From contig QHSA01000137.1 of NCBI GenBank assembly GCA_003220315.1, positions 1 through 48,447 of the forward strand: a stretch of 48,447 nucleotides of DNA, read 5' to 3'. Positions 39,320-47,917 of the stretch are shown piece by piece. Each line of letters begins with the position of its first letter. Position 1 is the stretch's first letter. Made by a program: the position numbers and the translations under genes. Origin of the DNA: Candidatus Rokuibacteriota bacterium. Lineage in GTDB: Bacteria > Methylomirabilota > Methylomirabilia > Rokubacteriales > CSP1-6. The notes under the pieces were generated by a model, which ran no database searches, was not told the origin of the DNA, and saw nothing but the letters and a program-made list of their open reading frames with translations.

Positions 39320-40231
39320 ATGGCGGTCAAGGCGCTGCTCCACTACGCGCTCGAGGTGCCCGACCAGGGCGCCGGCGAGAAGTTCTACTCGAATTTCGGG
39401 TTGATCGACGCGCCGGGCCGGGACGGCGCGGTGCGTCTCAGGCCGGCGCCGCTCCAGCGTGAGTCGGTCCTCCTTTACGGCGGCCCGAGGAAGCGCCTGC
39501 ATCACCTCGCGTTCGGCGCGCCGGGGGACGAGTACGCGGCGACGCGCGAGGCCGTGCGGCGCGCGGGCATGCGCGAGGTCGACCCGCCGCGCGGCGCGCC
39601 GGAGGGCGGCTTCTGGGTCCGCGACGGCGACGGCAACCTGGTCAACATCCGCGACGAGGGACGCGTGGTGCCGCCGCCCGACGCGCCGCTCTCGCTCAAC
39701 AGCCCCGGCCACATCGCGCGCGAGGTGCGGCGCGGCTGCCCCGACGCGGGCCTCGGGGCGAGGCCCCGCCGGCTCGGCCACGTGCTCCTCTTCACCGGCG
39801 ACCTCGAGCGCCAGCTCGACTTCTACACGCGCGTGCTCGGGATGAAGCTCACCGACCGGTCGCGCCAGGTAATCGTCTTCCTGCGCTGCACCACGGACCA
39901 CCACAACCTCGCGTTCCTCGTATCGAAGGGACCCGGCTTCCACCACGGGTCGTTCGAGGTCGGCAACGTGGACGAGATCGCGATGGGCGCCGCGAAGATG
40001 CAGGAGGCGGGCTGGCAGCCGGGGTGGGGTCTCGGACGTCACGTCATCGGCTCGAACTTCTTCTATTACATCCGCGACCCGTGGGGGAGCTTCGCCGAGT
40101 ACTTCCACGACCTCGACTATATTCCCGAGCACTGCGCGTGGGAGCCGCGCGACTTCCCCGAGGCGGAGGCGCTCTACCGCTGGGGGCCGCCGGTGCCCGA
40201 GGACTTCGGCCGGAACCGCGAGCTCGAATAG
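39320..40231 (+). CDS. Extradiol dioxygenase-like VOC protein (two domains)
   Basis: A 303-residue protein with two VOC modules, the layout of catechol 2,3-dioxygenase-type extradiol enzymes. In the catalytic second module the metal ligands appear to be His in RLGHVLLFT, His in FHHGSFEVG and Glu in GSFAEYFHD. This supports a ring-cleaving or related Fe(II) enzyme. GAGGTAGGCGAC precedes the ATG. It diverges from the VOC-acyl-CoA dehydrogenase pair and is followed after 12 bases by an epimerase gene. The context suggests aromatic or alicyclic compound breakdown. Confidence 0.87.
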   Translation: MAVKALLHYALEVPDQGAGEKFYSNFGLIDAPGRDGAVRLRPAPLQRESVLLYGGPRKRLHHLAFGAPGDEYAATREAVRRAGMREVDPPRGAPEGGFWVRDGDGNLVNIRDEGRVVPPPDAPLSLNSPGHIAREVRRGCPDAGLGARPRRLGHVLLFTGDLERQLDFYTRVLGMKLTDRSRQVIVFLRCTTDHHNLAFLVSKGPGFHHGSFEVGNVDEIAMGAAKMQEAGWQPGWGLGRHVIGSNFFYYIRDPWGSFAEYFHDLDYIPEHCAWEPRDFPEAEALYRWGPPVPEDFGRNRELE

Positions 40232-40243
40232 CGCCCGCCGCCG

Positions 40244-41002
40244 ATGGACCGACCGACCGTGCTCGTGACGGGAATGAGCGGGCTCATCGGCGGCGCGGTG
40301 CGGAGACAGCTCGGCGCCCGCTACGAGCTCTCCGCGCTGAACCGGCGGGCCGTCGACGGGGTTCCCTGCCACCGGGCCGACATCGCCGACCTCGCCGCGA
40401 TCGAGCCCGCGTTCAAGGGCGTGGACGCCGTGGTGCACCTGGCGGCGAGCGTCGGCTCGAGCGCGCCCTTCGACGAGCTCCTCCGCGCCAACGTGATCGG
40501 GACCTACAACGTCTTCGAGGCGTCGCGCCGCGCCGGCGTCCGACGCGTGGTCTACGCCTCGAGCGGCGCGACGGTGAGCGCGTACGAGCGCGACATGCCG
40601 TACCGCGCCCTCGCGGAGGGCCGCTACGACGAGGTGGGGGCCTGGACGCCGCTCACCCACGAGACGCCCGTGCGCCCGGCCGGTCTCTACGGCGTGAGCA
40701 AGGTGTGGGGCGAGGCGCTCGGGCGTCACTACGCCGACGCCCATGACCTCTCGGTCCTCTGCGTGCGCATCGGTCACGTCACCGCCGAGGACCGGCCGCG
40801 CGCGCCACGCGACTTCTCGGTCTGGTGCAGTCAGCGCGACATCGCCCGGATCATCGAGGCGTGTCTCCGGGCGCCCGCGACGCTTCGCTTCGACGTCTTC
40901 TTCGCCGTCTCGAACAACCGATGGAGCTACCGCGACCTCGACCACGCGCGCCGGGTCCTCGGCTTCGAGCCCCAGGACGCGGCGGAGACGTATCGGACGT
41001 AG
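40244..41002 (+). CDS. NAD-dependent epimerase/dehydratase
   Basis: A 252-residue extended SDR. The Rossmann motif is VTGMSGLIGGAV (TGxxGxxG) and the catalytic pair is Tyr-Lys in LYGVSKVWGEAL, with Ser in VVYASSGATV. The length and pattern resemble uronate dehydrogenases and related NAD-dependent epimerases. The substrate is not known. It forms an operon with the dioxygenase-like gene. Confidence 0.87.
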   Translation: MDRPTVLVTGMSGLIGGAVRRQLGARYELSALNRRAVDGVPCHRADIADLAAIEPAFKGVDAVVHLAASVGSSAPFDELLRANVIGTYNVFEASRRAGVRRVVYASSGATVSAYERDMPYRALAEGRYDEVGAWTPLTHETPVRPAGLYGVSKVWGEALGRHYADAHDLSVLCVRIGHVTAEDRPRAPRDFSVWCSQRDIARIIEACLRAPATLRFDVFFAVSNNRWSYRDLDHARRVLGFEPQDAAETYRT

Positions 41003-41141
41003 GCGCGCGGCGGCCACGAACGCTTCCGGGTCGGCTGTCACGGGGATGGCCGGGTGTTCCGCCCGGGTCCGTGAGCCGTTGATCGCGGCCTGAATCAGCG
41101 CGACTCCGTCGCCTCGGTCTTGCGCCGTGTGCCTGCCTGCG

Positions 41142-41153
41142 GAACGGCCGTTC
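41142..41153. repeat. 12-bp perfect palindrome between convergent genes
   Basis: GAACGGCCGTTC at 41142-41153 is self-complementary. It lies 15 bases beyond the stop of the minus-strand binding protein. No loop is available, so it is more likely a protein site or chance than a hairpin terminator. The 165-base gap also holds a weak CCGGG/CCCGG hairpin. Confidence 0.35.
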
Positions 41154-41167
41154 TCAACCCGCGCTCC

Positions 41168-42730
41168 TCACTTTCCGGCGAGCAGCTCGTCGACGTTGAG
41201 CTCGTACATGATGGCGCCCGGGTTCCACCTGGGGACCCGCTTCGAGGTCGCGTACGGCGTGTGGTAGTAGACGAGCGGCAGCCCCAGGTGCTCGGAGCGG
41301 AGGCGGTTGAAGATCGAGCGCATCAGCGCGTACGTCTTCTCGCGGTCGGCCTGGTGGATGACCGCGTCCATCAGGCTGTCGAGCTCGGGGTCGCGGATGG
41401 ACGCCGACTTCGCGCTCGGCGCCGCGTACTTGTCGATCAGCGCGTAGGTGCCGATCCAGTCTCGGTTCGCGATGTTGTAGTAGCCGAGGGCGCCGGGCGC
41501 CGTGCGATCGAACCACTGCTTGCGGAACGCGGGGTAGTCCACCGGGATGAGCCGCGGCTTGAGCCCCACGTGCTGCCAGTAGCCGGCGATCGCCTCGGCC
41601 ATCGCCCGCCCCTCGGGGAAGCCGGGGAGCTGGAAGGCGAAGATGTCGATCGGAAAGCCGTTCGCGTAGCCCGCGTCGGCGAGGAGCCTCTTCGCGCGCC
41701 CCGGATCGTGGGCGTAGACCATCTCCGGCGTGATCTTGAACTTGATCTCGGGGAACGACCACGACAGGCCGAACGGGACCGCCGCGGGCGAGGCCTGGCC
41801 GCCGAAGACGGTCTCGGCGAGCTCCTTCCTGTCGATCGCAAGGTTCAGCGCCTCGCGGACGCGCTTGTCCCGGATCGGCGTCTGCGCCCAGGGCTGCACG
41901 AACCAGCCCTCGATCTGTCCGTCCTCCCGGCGGAGGTGGACGGGGTAGCCGGCGCCCGCGACCTCCTTCATGCGCTCGCGGCTGATCTCGACGACGTCGG
42001 CCTCGCCGCGCCGGAGCATCGCGATCCGCGTCGTCTCCTCGGGCACGGCCTTGAACACGACCGTCTTGTACTTCGGCGTGCCCAGACGCCAGTGGGACGG
42101 CACGGCCTCGAGCCTGACGTGGGAGCCCGAGACCTGCTCGACGAACCGGTAGGGCCCCGACCCGACGGGCGCGCGCGCGAAGCCGTCGTCGCCCTTGGCC
42201 TCGACGTACTGCTTCGGGAGGATCATCCCCTCGGTCGAGAGGAGCCGCGACAGGAGCGTCGGGATCATCGCGGTCGTGTCCTTCGTGACGATGACGACGC
42301 GGTCCGGCGCCGGCGTCTCGATCTCCTTGACGAGCTGGCGGAGCCCCTGGGCGTAGCCCGTCGTCGAGCGCGGCCCCAGCGCGCGCAGGATGCTGAACTT
42401 CACGTCCTCGGCGGTCAGCTCGTCGCCGGTGTGGAACCTGACGCCGCGCCGCAGGTGGAAGGTCCAGCGCTTGCCGTCGGCCGACGCCTCCCAGCGGGTG
42501 GCGACGCCGCCGTCCCGAGAGAGCTGGCCGTCGGGCGTGGCGCCGACGAGGTAGTCGAACATCAGCGACAGGTAGAACTTGACGATGTGACCGGCCAGGA
42601 TCGGGTCGAGCGCCTCCGTCGAGAGGCTCGAGAGGACCACGGTCAGCTCGCCCGGCGACGGCTGGGCCCAGGCCGGCGCGGCGGTCACCAGGCACAGCAC
42701 GAGCAGGGAGGTCAGGGTCGAACGTCGCAT
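41168..42730 (-). CDS. ABC transporter substrate-binding protein, family 5 (peptide/nickel type)
   Basis: A 520-residue protein with a signal peptide (about 1-22, ending AWAQ). The family-5 signature is seen at about residues 80-125: WEASADGKRWTFHLRRGVRFHTGDELTAEDVKFSILRAL. Later segments are REALNLAIDRKELAETVFGGQASPA and RAKRLLADAGYANGFPIDIFA. Ligands in this family include peptides, opines, nickel and sugars. It is the last gene of the minus-strand transporter group, separated from the permeases by a 75-base gap with a hairpin. Confidence 0.9.
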   Translation of the reverse strand: MRRSTLTSLLVLCLVTAAPAWAQPSPGELTVVLSSLSTEALDPILAGHIVKFYLSLMFDYLVGATPDGQLSRDGGVATRWEASADGKRWTFHLRRGVRFHTGDELTAEDVKFSILRALGPRSTTGYAQGLRQLVKEIETPAPDRVVIVTKDTTAMIPTLLSRLLSTEGMILPKQYVEAKGDDGFARAPVGSGPYRFVEQVSGSHVRLEAVPSHWRLGTPKYKTVVFKAVPEETTRIAMLRRGEADVVEISRERMKEVAGAGYPVHLRREDGQIEGWFVQPWAQTPIRDKRVREALNLAIDRKELAETVFGGQASPAAVPFGLSWSFPEIKFKITPEMVYAHDPGRAKRLLADAGYANGFPIDIFAFQLPGFPEGRAMAEAIAGYWQHVGLKPRLIPVDYPAFRKQWFDRTAPGALGYYNIANRDWIGTYALIDKYAAPSAKSASIRDPELDSLMDAVIHQADREKTYALMRSIFNRLRSEHLGLPLVYYHTPYATSKRVPRWNPGAIMYELNVDELLAGK

Positions 42731-42762
42731 TCCTGTCTCCTTTCATAGGCTCGCCTCGCACG

Positions 42763-42780
42763 GTGGGGCCCCAGCCCCAC
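42763..42780 (-). other. Intercistronic hairpin between permease and binding-protein genes
   Basis: GTGGGGC and GCCCCAC form a perfect 7-bp stem with a 4-base loop (CCCA on the plus strand). It lies in the 75-base gap between the DppC-type stop and the binding-protein start. Such hairpins often set different transcript levels for permease and binding protein. Confidence 0.5.
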
Positions 42781-42805
42781 GACGTGCTGCGGCTCGCACT
42801 CCTAT

Positions 42806-43648
42806 TCAGAACTGGCCGAGCCTCGGGTCGAGCACGTCCCGGAGCCAGTCCCCCATCAGGTTGAAGGCCAGGACGACCAGCAGGATCGCGAGGCCCGGGA
42901 ACAGCGACACCCACCACGCGCTCGTGATGTAGTCCCGCCCCTCGGCGATCATGGACCCCCACGCCGGGGTCGGCGGCGGGATCCCGGCGCCGAGGAACGA
43001 GAGCGCGGCCTCCACGACGATGACATAGCCGACCTGGAGACTCACGAGGACGACGAGCGTGTTGGCCGTGTTGGGGAAGAGGTGGAACGCGATGATCCGC
43101 ACCGGCGAGGCGCCGAGGGCGCGGGCCTGCGCGATGAAGTCGCGCTCCATGAGCGCCACGACCTCGCCGTAGATCACGCGCGCGTACCGCGCCCAGAGGA
43201 TGACCGCGATGGCGACGACGACGTTCGCGAAGCTCGGGCCCAGCGTCACGGCGAGCACGAGCGCCAGGAGGATGATCGGAAACGCGAGCGTCGCGTCGGT
43301 GACGCGCATCAGGAGGGCGCCGGTGCGTCCGCGGAGGTAGCCGGCGACCAGGCCGACCCCGCCGCCGACCGCCCCGGCCAGGGCGACCGTCACCACGCCG
43401 GCGGCCAGCGACACGCGGGCGCCGTAGAAGAGCCGGGAGAGGAGGTCGCGCCCGAGGCGGTCGGTGCCGAGGGGATGCTGCCACGAGCCGCCCGCGCTCC
43501 AGATCGGCGGGGCGAGGCGCGACCGGAGGTGTTGCGCGTAAGGGTCGGCCGGGCTCGCGACGCCTGCGAGGACGGCGACGGCGACGAAGGCGACGATGAT
43601 CGCCAGGGGAAGGAGCGGCGGGCGGCGCGCCCGCCGGCGCTCAGCCAT
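42806..43648 (-). CDS. dppC: Peptide-type ABC transporter permease (DppC type)
   Basis: A 280-residue permease with an N-terminal helix (LLPLAIIVAFVAVAVLAGVASP) and the DppC domain marks HPLGTDRLGRDLLSRLFYGARVSL. The EAA-type loop is DFIAQARALGASPVRIIAFHLFPNTANTLVV. About six helices are predicted. The start overlaps the end of the DppB-type gene by eight bases. Confidence 0.92.
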   Translation of the reverse strand: MAERRRARRPPLLPLAIIVAFVAVAVLAGVASPADPYAQHLRSRLAPPIWSAGGSWQHPLGTDRLGRDLLSRLFYGARVSLAAGVVTVALAGAVGGGVGLVAGYLRGRTGALLMRVTDATLAFPIILLALVLAVTLGPSFANVVVAIAVILWARYARVIYGEVVALMERDFIAQARALGASPVRIIAFHLFPNTANTLVVLVSLQVGYVIVVEAALSFLGAGIPPPTPAWGSMIAEGRDYITSAWWVSLFPGLAILLVVLAFNLMGDWLRDVLDPRLGQF

Positions 43649-44558
43649 AGCGGATCCGCGGGTCGATCCACACGTAGAGCAGGTCGACGGCGAGGTTCAC
43701 CGCCGCGACGACCGCGCCCGTGACGAGCACGACCGCCTGGATGACCGGGAAGTCGCGTCCGGAGATCGCCTCGTACGCGAGGCGGCCCATGCCCGGCCAC
43801 GCGAAGACCGTCTCGACGACGACCGCCGTCGTCACGAGGATCGCGAACGACACGCCGGCGAAGGTGACGACGGGGATCAGCGCGTTCCGGAGCGCGTGGC
43901 GCCAGACCACCGCCCGCTCGGTGGCACCCTTCGCGCGCGCGGTCCGCACGTAGTCCGCGTCGAGGACCTCCAGCACCGACGAGCGGAGGAGGCGCATCAG
44001 GCCGGCCAGGACGAACCAGCCCAGCGTGACGCCGGGCAGGACGTAGTGCGCGAGGCCGCCCGTCCCGCCCGCGGGGAGCCACTGCAGGCGCCCGGCCACG
44101 ACCTCGATGAGCACGATGCCCACAAAGAACGTCGGCAGCGCCTGGCCGAGCGCCGCGACGGTCTTCGCCGCCGTGTCCACCAGCGTGCCCTTGCGGGCGG
44201 CGGCCGCCACACCGAGCGGGAACGCGACGAGGAGGCTCAGGGCCATCGCGAAGCCGGCGAGCTTGAGCGAGTTCGGGAAGCGCTCGCGAAGGAGCTCGTT
44301 CACCGGTCGCCGCGCGCGCAGGGAGGTGCCGAAGTCGCCACGCGCTGCCCTCACGAGGAAGCTCACGTACTGCTCGGGCAGGGGCCGGTCGAGCCCGAGG
44401 TAGCGCCGGGCGTTCGCGTAGTCCTCCTCGGTCGCCGCCATCGGCAGGATGAGGCTCAACGGGTCGCCGGTGGCGCGCGCCAGGATGAAGACCGCGAGCG
44501 AGAGGAGCAGCAGCGTCGCGAGCGACTGGACGAGCCGCACGGCGAGGAAGCGGCGCAT
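43641..44558 (-). CDS. dppB: Peptide-type ABC transporter permease (DppB type)
   Basis: A 305-residue permease. It begins with a typical DppB start (MRRFLAVRLVQSLATLLLLSLAVFILA), followed by GDPLSLILP and the ARRYLGLDRPLPEQYVSFL segment. The EAA loop is DYVRTARAKGATERAVVWRHALRNALIPVV. Only 7 bases separate its start from the stop of the LivM-type gene, so peptide-type and branched-chain-type subunits are in one transcript. Confidence 0.92.
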   Translation of the reverse strand: MRRFLAVRLVQSLATLLLLSLAVFILARATGDPLSLILPMAATEEDYANARRYLGLDRPLPEQYVSFLVRAARGDFGTSLRARRPVNELLRERFPNSLKLAGFAMALSLLVAFPLGVAAAARKGTLVDTAAKTVAALGQALPTFFVGIVLIEVVAGRLQWLPAGGTGGLAHYVLPGVTLGWFVLAGLMRLLRSSVLEVLDADYVRTARAKGATERAVVWRHALRNALIPVVTFAGVSFAILVTTAVVVETVFAWPGMGRLAYEAISGRDFPVIQAVVLVTGAVVAAVNLAVDLLYVWIDPRIRYG

Positions 44559-44565
44559 CGACCGC

Positions 44566-45504
44566 TCAGGGTCCGAGCCGCGCGAGCAGCGTGCCCCAGA
44601 TGCCTTTCGGAAGGAAGAGGACGAAGGCCATGAAGATCGCCCCGACCACGAGCGGCCAGGACTCGGTGAAGACCGCGAGGCGGTCCTCGAGGACGAGGAA
44701 CGTCGCGGCGCCGACGAAGGGGCCGAAGAAGGTGCCGGCGCCGCCGAGCAATGTCATGATGACGACCTGCCCCGAGGTCGTCCAGTAGAGCGACTCGATC
44801 GGGACGACGTTGAGCCGGAGGGCGTCGAGGGAGCCGGCGAGCCCCGCGAAGAGGGCGGAGAAGACGAACGACAGGAGCTTGACGCGACTCGTGTCATAGC
44901 CGCACGCGGAGGCGCGCTCGCTGTTCTCGCGGATCGCCTGGAGCACGGCGCCGAAGGGCGAGTCGAGGATGCGCTTGAGGGCGGCGACCGCCGTGGCAAC
45001 GAGCGCCAGGGCGAAGTAGTAGAAGGCGAGCGACGTGTCGAGCGGGATCGTGACGCCGGGGAGCGCCAGCGGCGGCAGGGTGATCCCGCGGAGGCCGTCG
45101 TCGCCGCCGGTCCAGTCGGCGAGGTGGAATCCGACGAAGTAGAGGAGCTGGGCGAACGCGAGTGTCAGCATCGCGAAGTAGATGCCACGCCGGCGCAGGC
45201 AGAAGAAGCCGATCACCGCGCCGCCCGCCGCCGCGAGGCCGAGCCCCGCCGCGAGCCCGAGCCACAGCGAGCCGACCTTGAGCTTCGCGAGCGCGATACC
45301 GGTGCCATAGGCGCCGAGCCCCCAGTAGGCGGCGTGGCCGAAGGAGAGCAGCCCCGTGTAGCCGTAGAGGAGGTTGAAGCCGAGGGCGAAGAGGCCGTAG
45401 ATCAGGACCTGCGTGGCGAGCGCCTTGTACGGCACGAGGTACGGGAAGATCGCGAAGACGACGAGGAACGCGACGACGGGGTGGGTCGCGATCCAGCTTC
45501 TCAT
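44566..45504 (-). CDS. livM: Branched-chain amino acid ABC transporter permease (LivM type)
   Basis: A 312-residue permease with about nine hydrophobic segments. LivM marks are LIYGLFALGFNLLYGYTGLLSFGHAAYWGLGAY and AIRENSERASACGYDTSRVKLLSFVFSALFAGLAGSL. The C-terminus reads GAGTFFGPFVGAATFLVLED. It would form a heterodimeric channel with LivH. It starts after a 120-base gap containing direct repeats. Confidence 0.92.
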   Translation of the reverse strand: MRSWIATHPVVAFLVVFAIFPYLVPYKALATQVLIYGLFALGFNLLYGYTGLLSFGHAAYWGLGAYGTGIALAKLKVGSLWLGLAAGLGLAAAGGAVIGFFCLRRRGIYFAMLTLAFAQLLYFVGFHLADWTGGDDGLRGITLPPLALPGVTIPLDTSLAFYYFALALVATAVAALKRILDSPFGAVLQAIRENSERASACGYDTSRVKLLSFVFSALFAGLAGSLDALRLNVVPIESLYWTTSGQVVIMTLLGGAGTFFGPFVGAATFLVLEDRLAVFTESWPLVVGAIFMAFVLFLPKGIWGTLLARLGP

Positions 45505-45556
45505 TGTAGCGGGGTCCGCGAGGCCGGAGCCGTCGGTGGGTGGCCTGCCACGAGGT

Positions 45557-45632
45557 GCGACCCGGCTGCGTTCCCCAAGTCGCGTTTCATTCCAGCGACC
45601 CGGCTCCGTTCCTCGTGTCGCTTCTCATTCCA
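45557..45632. repeat. Imperfect tandem 38-bp repeat overlapping the end of livH
   Basis: Bases 45557-45594 and 45595-45632 are similar units beginning GCGACCCGGCT and ending CATTCCA. They differ at several positions in the middle. The second unit includes the stop and last codons of livH, so the first looks like a duplicated copy of the gene end. The start of each unit, read on the minus strand, matches the AACGCAGCCGGGT motif found again at 47788-47822. Confidence 0.65.
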
Positions 45633-46509
45633 TGAGGCCAGACTCGCCGAAGAGGCCGCTCGGCCGGACGAGCAGGACGAGCGCCATCACGATGAACACC
45701 ATGATCTCGGCGAACTTCGGCGCGAAGAGGGTCGTGAGGCTCACGACCTCGCCGATCGCGATGCCGGCGACGATCGCGCCCACGAGGCTCCCCATCCCGC
45801 CGACTACGACGACGACGAACGATTCGATGATGATCGTCACCCCCATCTCGGCGTAGACGCCGCGCATGGGCCCGGCGAGGATGCCGGCGAGGCCCGCGAG
45901 GGCCGTGCCGATGCCGAAGACGAGGAGCCACACGCGTCCGAGGTCGAAGCCGAGCGCCTTCACCATGAGGGGGTCGCGCGAGCCCGCGCGGATGATGAGG
46001 CCGACGTTGGTCTTCTCGAGAAAGACGAAGAGCGCCACGAGCACGACGACGGTCACGCCGATGACGAAGAGGCGGTAGAGGGGGAAGTACGTGAACCCGA
46101 GGTTGACGGCGCCCGCGAGCTCGCGCGGTGGGTCGAGGGTGAGGCCGATCTTGCCCCAGATGAGCCGCACCGTCTCGACCATCACCAGCGAGAGCCCGAA
46201 CGTGAGCAGCAGTGGATCGTCGATGGAGCGCCCGTAGAGCGGGCGGACGAGGAAGCGCTCGATCCCGAATCCGAGGGCGCCGACGAGCAACGGCGCCACG
46301 ACGAGCGCCAGCCAGAAGCTCTTCGTGTAGCCGATGAGGAAGAACCCGAGGTAGGCGCCCAGCATGTAGAGCGAGCCGTGGGCGAAGTTCACCACGGTCA
46401 TCAGCCCGAAGATGAGGCTCAAGCCGATCGCCAGCAAGACTAAAATCATCCCGAGCACGAGCCCCGTGAAGGCTTGGGCGGCCAGCGTCGCCAGCGTCAG
46501 CTCGGCCAT
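45625..46509 (-). CDS. livH: Branched-chain amino acid ABC transporter permease (LivH type)
   Basis: A 294-residue permease with about eight helices. LivH marks are GLVLGMILVLLAIGLSLIFGLMTVVNFAHGSLYMLGAYLG, the EEK-type loop GLIIRAGSRDPLMVKALGFDLGRVWLLVFGIGTALAGLAGILAGP and GGMGSLVGAIVAGIAIGEV. Its start is 3 bases after the stop of the binding-protein gene. Confidence 0.92.
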   Translation of the reverse strand: MAELTLATLAAQAFTGLVLGMILVLLAIGLSLIFGLMTVVNFAHGSLYMLGAYLGFFLIGYTKSFWLALVVAPLLVGALGFGIERFLVRPLYGRSIDDPLLLTFGLSLVMVETVRLIWGKIGLTLDPPRELAGAVNLGFTYFPLYRLFVIGVTVVVLVALFVFLEKTNVGLIIRAGSRDPLMVKALGFDLGRVWLLVFGIGTALAGLAGILAGPMRGVYAEMGVTIIIESFVVVVVGGMGSLVGAIVAGIAIGEVVSLTTLFAPKFAEIMVFIVMALVLLVRPSGLFGESGLME

Positions 46510-46512
46510 GGG

Positions 46513-47730
46513 CTAGACGAAGCCCTTCTCCTTGCAGGACCGGTCCAGCTCCTCGCTGGCCGCGACCTTCTGCACGATGTCGACGAAGTCCCACTCCCCC
46601 TTCATCTTCGATCGCTCCCGCCCCTTCACGATCCAGAGATCCTGGAACGCCTTGTGATCGCACGCGCGCCACCACTGCTTGCCCTTGTAGTGGTTGTAGA
46701 CGGGGTTCGCGATCAGCGCGGAGGCCACGGCGTCGGAGTTGACGACCTTCGCCAGCGTGATGCCGCGGGCGACCTCGTGGATGGCGCTGTAGGCGTAGGC
46801 GCTGTAGTCGCCGGGCGGCTCGTTGTGCTTCTTGCGGTAGAGGGCGACGTAATTCTTCGCCTCGGGGATCGCGTCCTCGAGCTGCCACGAGAAGTTGATC
46901 CCGGCGTAGATGTCGGCGTAGAGATCCGGGCCCCCCTCCTTGAGCTGGGGCAGCCAGTGGAGCGGCTGGGCGATCTTCATCTCCTTCTTCATGCCGAAGC
47001 TGATGGCCTGCTTGAGGAAGGCGATGTTGTCGGCGCCGGGCGTCATCGTGACCAGGACCTCGGGCTTCGCGGCCAGGATCTTCGGCAGGTGCGCGGAGAA
47101 CTCCGGGTTGCCGAGTGGATACGGCGTCGAGCCGAGCAGGACGCCCCCCTGCCGCTTGAGCACCTCGGTGAGGACGGCGTTGTTCTGCTTCCCCCACGCG
47201 TAGTCGGCGTAGAGGATCCACCACTTCTTGCCGAGGTTCTGGGCCAGCCAGTTGCCGACCGCGCGACTGGTGATGGTCGGGTTGAGCGCCTCGTGGAACG
47301 TGAGCGGGCCCCAGTCGGGCCGGGCCGTGATCTCGTCGGACTGGCTCACCGAGATGAAGAGCTTTCCGGCCTTCTTGGTCTGCTCGTTGATCGCCATCTG
47401 CACGTGCGCGGCCAGGCCGCCCACGATGAACTCGCACCTCTCGTTCTCGATCAGCTCCTTGGTCCGCTGGGCGCCGACGGCGGGCTTGAGCTGGTCGTCG
47501 CGGAACAGGATCTCGAGCCTGCGCCCCAGGATCCCGCCCTTGGCATTGATCTCTTCCATCGCCACGCTCGCGCCCTGCTGCTGGTCCTTGGCGAGGGCGC
47601 CGAAGGGACCGGTCGTCGGCCCGGGGAAGCCGACCTTGATCGTGTCGCCGCCCTGCGCCTTGAGGATCGCCGGGAAGGCCGCGACGGCGGCGCCGGCTGC
47701 GGTGGTGGCGAGGAACGCGCGTCGATTCAT
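46513..47730 (-). CDS. livK: Branched-chain amino acid ABC transporter binding protein (LivK type)
   Basis: A 405-residue periplasmic binding protein. The N-terminus resembles a Tat signal (MNRRAFLATTAAGAAVAAFPAIL). The Peripla_BP_6 fold marks are IKVGFPGPTTGPFGALAKDQQQGASVAMEEINAKGGILGRRLEI and LFISVSQSDEIT. Relatives bind amino acids, amides, urea or aromatic acids, so the ligand is uncertain. It has a strong promoter directly upstream and is the first gene of the six-gene run. Confidence 0.92.
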   Translation of the reverse strand: MNRRAFLATTAAGAAVAAFPAILKAQGGDTIKVGFPGPTTGPFGALAKDQQQGASVAMEEINAKGGILGRRLEILFRDDQLKPAVGAQRTKELIENERCEFIVGGLAAHVQMAINEQTKKAGKLFISVSQSDEITARPDWGPLTFHEALNPTITSRAVGNWLAQNLGKKWWILYADYAWGKQNNAVLTEVLKRQGGVLLGSTPYPLGNPEFSAHLPKILAAKPEVLVTMTPGADNIAFLKQAISFGMKKEMKIAQPLHWLPQLKEGGPDLYADIYAGINFSWQLEDAIPEAKNYVALYRKKHNEPPGDYSAYAYSAIHEVARGITLAKVVNSDAVASALIANPVYNHYKGKQWWRACDHKAFQDLWIVKGRERSKMKGEWDFVDIVQKVAASEELDRSCKEKGFV

Positions 47731-47759
47731 AGGGCGCCTCCTTGGTGAGAGTGGCGCCG

Positions 47760-47788
47760 ATCATAGGGGGGGTCCGCTCGCGTGTCAA
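47760..47788 (-). promoter_or_regulatory. Strong sigma-70 promoter of the liv-dpp operon
   Basis: On the minus strand TTGACA (47788-47783), a 17-bp spacer and TATGAT (47765-47760), almost the ideal consensus. The leader to ATG 47730 is about 23 bases. It is the best promoter in the window. Confidence 0.75.
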
Positions 47789-47822
47789 ACGCAGCCGGGT
47801 TGCGTTACGCAGCCGGGTTGCG
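47789..47822. repeat. 18-bp-period tandem repeat upstream of the liv promoter
   Basis: ACGCAGCCGGGTTGCG occurs at 47789-47804 and 47807-47822, identical over 16 bases with period 18. The first copy begins directly upstream of the -35 element. Each unit is itself a near-palindrome (CGCA...TGCG). A regulator site is plausible, as is a small repetitive element shared with 45557-45632. Confidence 0.6.
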
Positions 47823-47904
47823 CCGGACGGAGCCACTTCGCGCCTACAGCAGGCCACCCACGGAGTGCTCCGGCCCCGCGGGCCCAGCTTCAAATCAGCC
47901 GTGC

Positions 47905-47910
47905 TAGACT
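47905..47910 (+). promoter_or_regulatory. Candidate -10 element of the CoxL-like gene
   Basis: TAGACT at 47905-47910 lies 7 bases before the GTG start. No clear -35 or Shine-Dalgarno is seen. A nearly leaderless transcript like that at 21683 is possible. Confidence 0.35.
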
Positions 47911-47917
47911 CCCGCGC

